Shown: piece by piece, positions 63,182 to 64,000 of the stretch
How positions within the stretch are numbered: position 1 is the first letter of the stretch
Layout of the letters: every line of letters starts with the position of its first letter
Assembly (NCBI GenBank): GCA_964627035.1
Contig: CAZVKN010000014.1
Location: 1 to 64,000, forward strand
Direction of reading: 5' to 3'
Origin: CAZVKN01 sp964627035
GTDB taxonomy: Bacteria; Electryoneota; AABM5-125-24; Hatepunaeales; Hatepunaeaceae
Length of the DNA: 64,000 nt
The notes under the pieces: generated by a model
What the model was told of the DNA's origin: nothing
Seen by the model: only the letters and a program-made list of their open reading frames with translations
Databases searched by the model: none
Program-made: the position numbers and the translations under genes

Positions 63182-63694
63182 TCATCCCGCTGCGAGTTCA
63201 AACAAACCACCTGCAAAATATATGTCCTTCTGAACTTGCGAGAGAGGTTTACCCTCAGCGATCAATATCCCGTCAGGACGGGAAATCGAACCGTCTTTCA
63301 GATTCAATACAACCTCCTCTTTGTCAATGACACCGGACGTGGTTATCCCAGGTGATTCAATCAACGGCAATCCGGCATTGATGCAGTTACGTTTGTAAAT
63401 TGCTCCGAACGATTCACCGACAATTGCGACAACTCCGAGACCGATGAAGCCGTCCACAGCCTGCTGACGTGAGGAGCCACAGCCGAAGTTGTGACCGACA
63501 ATCAGGATGTCACCAGGTCGGCTCTCAGCGGGATACCGCTCCCATCCATCAAGGTTGTCAAAAATGTACTGTCCCATCTCATCAAGATCGGTGATATGCA
63601 GATACCTATTATGAAAAATCATATCAGTATCCACATCCGCCACCGGAACAAGACGGATTCTTCCTTTTAATATAAGACCGCTACTGTTATCCAA
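63182..63694 (-). CDS. leuD: 3-isopropylmalate dehydratase small subunit (LeuD/aconitase swivel domain)
   Basis: About 170 residues. The swivel domain begins GRIRLVPVADVDTDMIFHNR, with GHNFGCGSSRQQAV as the conserved substrate-binding segment, and AIVGESFGAIYKRNCINAGL. It pairs with a large iron-sulphur subunit, not in this window, in leucine biosynthesis; a homoaconitase-type role cannot be excluded. The TTG at 63694 is chosen since AAAGGGA lies 5 nt upstream; an in-frame TTG at 63724 would overlap the upstream gene. Confidence 0.85.
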   Translation of the reverse strand: MDNSSGLILKGRIRLVPVADVDTDMIFHNRYLHITDLDEMGQYIFDNLDGWERYPAESRPGDILIVGHNFGCGSSRQQAVDGFIGLGVVAIVGESFGAIYKRNCINAGLPLIESPGITTSGVIDKEEVVLNLKDGSISRPDGILIAEGKPLSQVQKDIYFAGGLFELAAG

Positions 63695-63710
63695 AATATT
63701 CCCTTTATGG

Positions 63711-64000
63711 CTATTCAGCCTCAATAATTTTAATCTTCAATTCACCTATCAAACCCACCAACTTGATCGCATCGGTCATATCACCCGATGTCAATGCGAT
63801 TCGAGCTGCATCGGCTCGTCCCAACCCCAATGTCGGATCAAACTCTATCCATTTGCCGTCAACGAAAGATGCGGGCCATGCGTGATAGAAGAACTGTCCG
63901 TTCTGATACACCACACCGAGCTGGATGCGCGTCGGAATTCCAATTGACCGTGCCATCGCTGTAAACAGAACACTGTGCTCGTTGCAGTCACCTTTAAGAT
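63711..64000 (-). CDS. Transglutaminase-like superfamily protein (partial, runs off the window)
   Basis: The 3' part of a gene whose start lies beyond the right edge. The visible frame includes LKGDCNEHSVLFTAMARSIG, with the catalytic Cys, then VYQNGQFFYHAWPASFVDGK with the His, and EFDPTLG with the Asp, the triad order of transglutaminase-core proteins. Such domains in bacteria are mostly peptidases or of unknown role. It ends 17 nt before the chosen leuD start and is probably cotranscribed with it. Confidence 0.82.
   Translation of the reverse strand, partial: LKGDCNEHSVLFTAMARSIGIPTRIQLGVVYQNGQFFYHAWPASFVDGKWIEFDPTLGLGRADAARIALTSGDMTDAIKLVGLIGELKIKIIEAE

Noticed and set aside
1..64000. 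tRNA or rRNA genes
   Set aside because: No cloverleaf with GGTTCGAATCC-like T-arm or rRNA-like conserved stretch was seen in the intergenic regions.

Overview
The window looks like a scaffold from an uncultured Gram-negative bacterium of the FCB superphylum (the broad Bacteroidetes/Fibrobacteres/Calditrichaeota/Cloacimonetes-type assemblage). The evidence is two large secreted proteins ending in a YPNPFN-type C-terminal sorting domain, several lipoproteins with lipoboxes, an RND efflux pump, a bactofilin, ExbB/ExbD/AgmX-type envelope proteins and a complete bacterial F-type ATP synthase. I cannot resolve the phylum from sequence alone. TTG start codons are frequent. One 100-N assembly gap lies at 49524-49623.

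Layout. 0.1-11 kb: secreted proteins with sorting domains (166-2970 and the M6 metalloprotease 7358-10981) flank a PhoD-like phosphatase/nucleoside phosphorylase pair and a ComB-like/aldo-keto reductase pair. 11.3-16 kb: RND efflux permease and adaptor, and a HIT protein. 16.2-18.4 kb: a lipoprotein with BACON-like repeats. 18.5-21.6 kb: malate dehydrogenase, an intact RelE/ParE-type toxin-antitoxin pair, a cluster of decayed MNT/HEPN genes, then rpmA and rplU. 21.7-31.4 kb: a housekeeping block with RNase G, a radical-SAM/DUF2344 fusion, a short GT9-like protein, a CNNM/CBS protein, ybeY, a 7TM-HD phosphohydrolase and phoH. 31.5-38.1 kb: a LysM protein with a small lipoprotein, a methyltransferase, a cyclic-nucleotide-domain/aspartase fusion, an AgmX-type lipoprotein and aspS.

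38.1-52.4 kb is a coherent envelope module on the minus strand. A near-consensus promoter at 52350-52378 precedes two secreted TPR proteins (about 948 and 2483 residues), a small periplasmic protein, an ExbB/TolQ channel, two ExbD/TolR proteins and a TolA/AgmX-like protein, with a terminator at 38118-38149. It resembles a proton-motive-force-driven Tol/Exb or gliding-type (Agl/Glt) machine and is the best candidate for an undescribed system.

52.5-61.4 kb carries the complete F1Fo ATP synthase operon (atpZ, atpI-like, atpB, atpE, atpF, atpH, atpA, atpG, lipoprotein, atpD, atpC). A hicBA toxin-antitoxin pair sits between atpB and atpE. It is bracketed by two diverged copies of the atpB 3' end, which suggests a very small cassette that replaced the gene's tail on insertion. 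The right end holds a bactofilin, an M23 peptidase, leuD and a partial transglutaminase-like gene.

Intergenic spaces are rich in hairpin repeats. One family of about 55 bp, with TGTAGTCG...CGACTACA ends and two internal palindromes, occurs seven times (four full, three partial), always between genes and in both orientations.
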